A stretch of 64,000 nt of DNA from NCBI RefSeq assembly GCF_963678635.1, contig NC_087067.1, positions 8,975,716 through 9,039,715 on the forward strand, in the 5' to 3' direction. A model generated the notes under the pieces. That model searched no databases, was not told the origin of the DNA, and saw only the letters and a program-made list of their open reading frames with translations. This document shows positions 63,581 through 64,000 of this stretch, piece by piece (positions within the stretch are counted from its first letter, which is position 1; each line of letters opens with the position of its first letter). The position numbers and the translations under genes were made by a program. The DNA comes from Symsagittifera roscoffensis (taxonomy: Eukaryota > Xenacoelomorpha > Acoela > Convolutidae).

Positions 63581-64000
63581 AAAATAAAAATAAAAAAACC
63601 AGATCTCATCTGGAAAAAAAAAACGTTTTCATAATACCTGTTTAATAAATCAAACAGGAATTTTACCATTTCATTATACGATCTAGCTTAAACGTGCAAA
63701 AATGCTTTTTTTTAAAACATGCAAAAATAATACCTTGAAAAAGCTTAAATATGGCAACATAGCGAAGTCCGCACTTAAATATATAATAGATAGATTTTAA
63801 ATATTCTAAAAAAGATACGTGATGTGGCAATGAAGTCGATTATCTTTGAGCAGACACATACTGAGCCGAAATATATAAAAGATCTACGAAACTACATTGA
63901 ACAACACTTGCAACTAAAATGAAAATTGCTTACAGCTCAAGAAATTTCCTATATGGCAGCAAAGCCGACAAAACAGATAGGCCGACAATAATGAGAAATG
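63581..64000. other. Right end of the window
   Basis: AT-rich sequence with no supported gene or repeat. Confidence 0.5.

Noticed and set aside
1-64000. CRISPR arrays, operons or bacterial genes
   Set aside because: Gene structure with introns, SINE-like and LTR elements is eukaryotic. The tandem arrays have no repeat-spacer pattern.

Overview
The window looks like animal nuclear DNA: AT-rich, with intron-containing genes, tRNA-derived repeats, tandem satellites and two LTR retrotransposons. One receptor intron appears to use a GA...AG boundary instead of GT...AG. Together with the tRNA-like SINE heads and an env-bearing Ty3/gypsy element, this points (inference, not proof) to a larvacean tunicate with an enlarged genome. 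In Oikopleura dioica GA-AG introns and env-bearing Ty3/gypsy (Tor) elements are established.

Layout. 1-2671 (+): the 3' end of a fibrinogen-related-domain gene. 4398-39490 (+): a seven-exon Cys-loop (nicotinic-type) receptor gene of about 35 kb; its exons join to 442 codons and every intron is phase 1. 17148-18695 and 37146-38694 are a direct duplication of about 1.55 kb that contains part of an LTR, the complete TM1 exon and the first bases of the TM2 exon. Between the two copies lies an 18.8-kb retrovirus-like Ty3/gypsy element on the minus strand (18709-37555). It carries a small basic ORF, gag-pol, a small membrane ORF, a Pro/Ser/Thr-rich ORF, a complete env-like ORF and two further ORFs. 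42512-47629: a tandem pair of noncoding blocks of about 2.4 kb, with a diverged relative inside a GID4 intron. 49210-52520 (-): a two-exon GID4 (GID/CTLH E3 ligase substrate receptor) gene. 54690-55430: degenerate satellite. 55534-62015 (-): a 6.5-kb LTR element with 99% identical LTRs. It has lost protease, the catalytic part of RT and RNase H, but keeps gag, integrase and, in the same frame behind integrase, a TARG1-like ADP-ribose macrodomain. 62283-63580: two more tandem arrays.

How it fits together. The three host genes are unrelated. The receptor gene is the main host for the mobile DNA. Its TM1 exon is duplicated, and LTR sequence comparison suggests an unequal crossover between an older LTR in the intron and a newer element inserted in the TM2 exon. 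Because the exons are phase-symmetric, the transcript can still be spliced into an intact receptor if the 20-kb block is removed. The large element has at least 15 in-frame nonsense codons in gag-pol but no frameshift there, and none in env. The small element most likely moves in trans. All family assignments are from reading the sequence; no database search was run.
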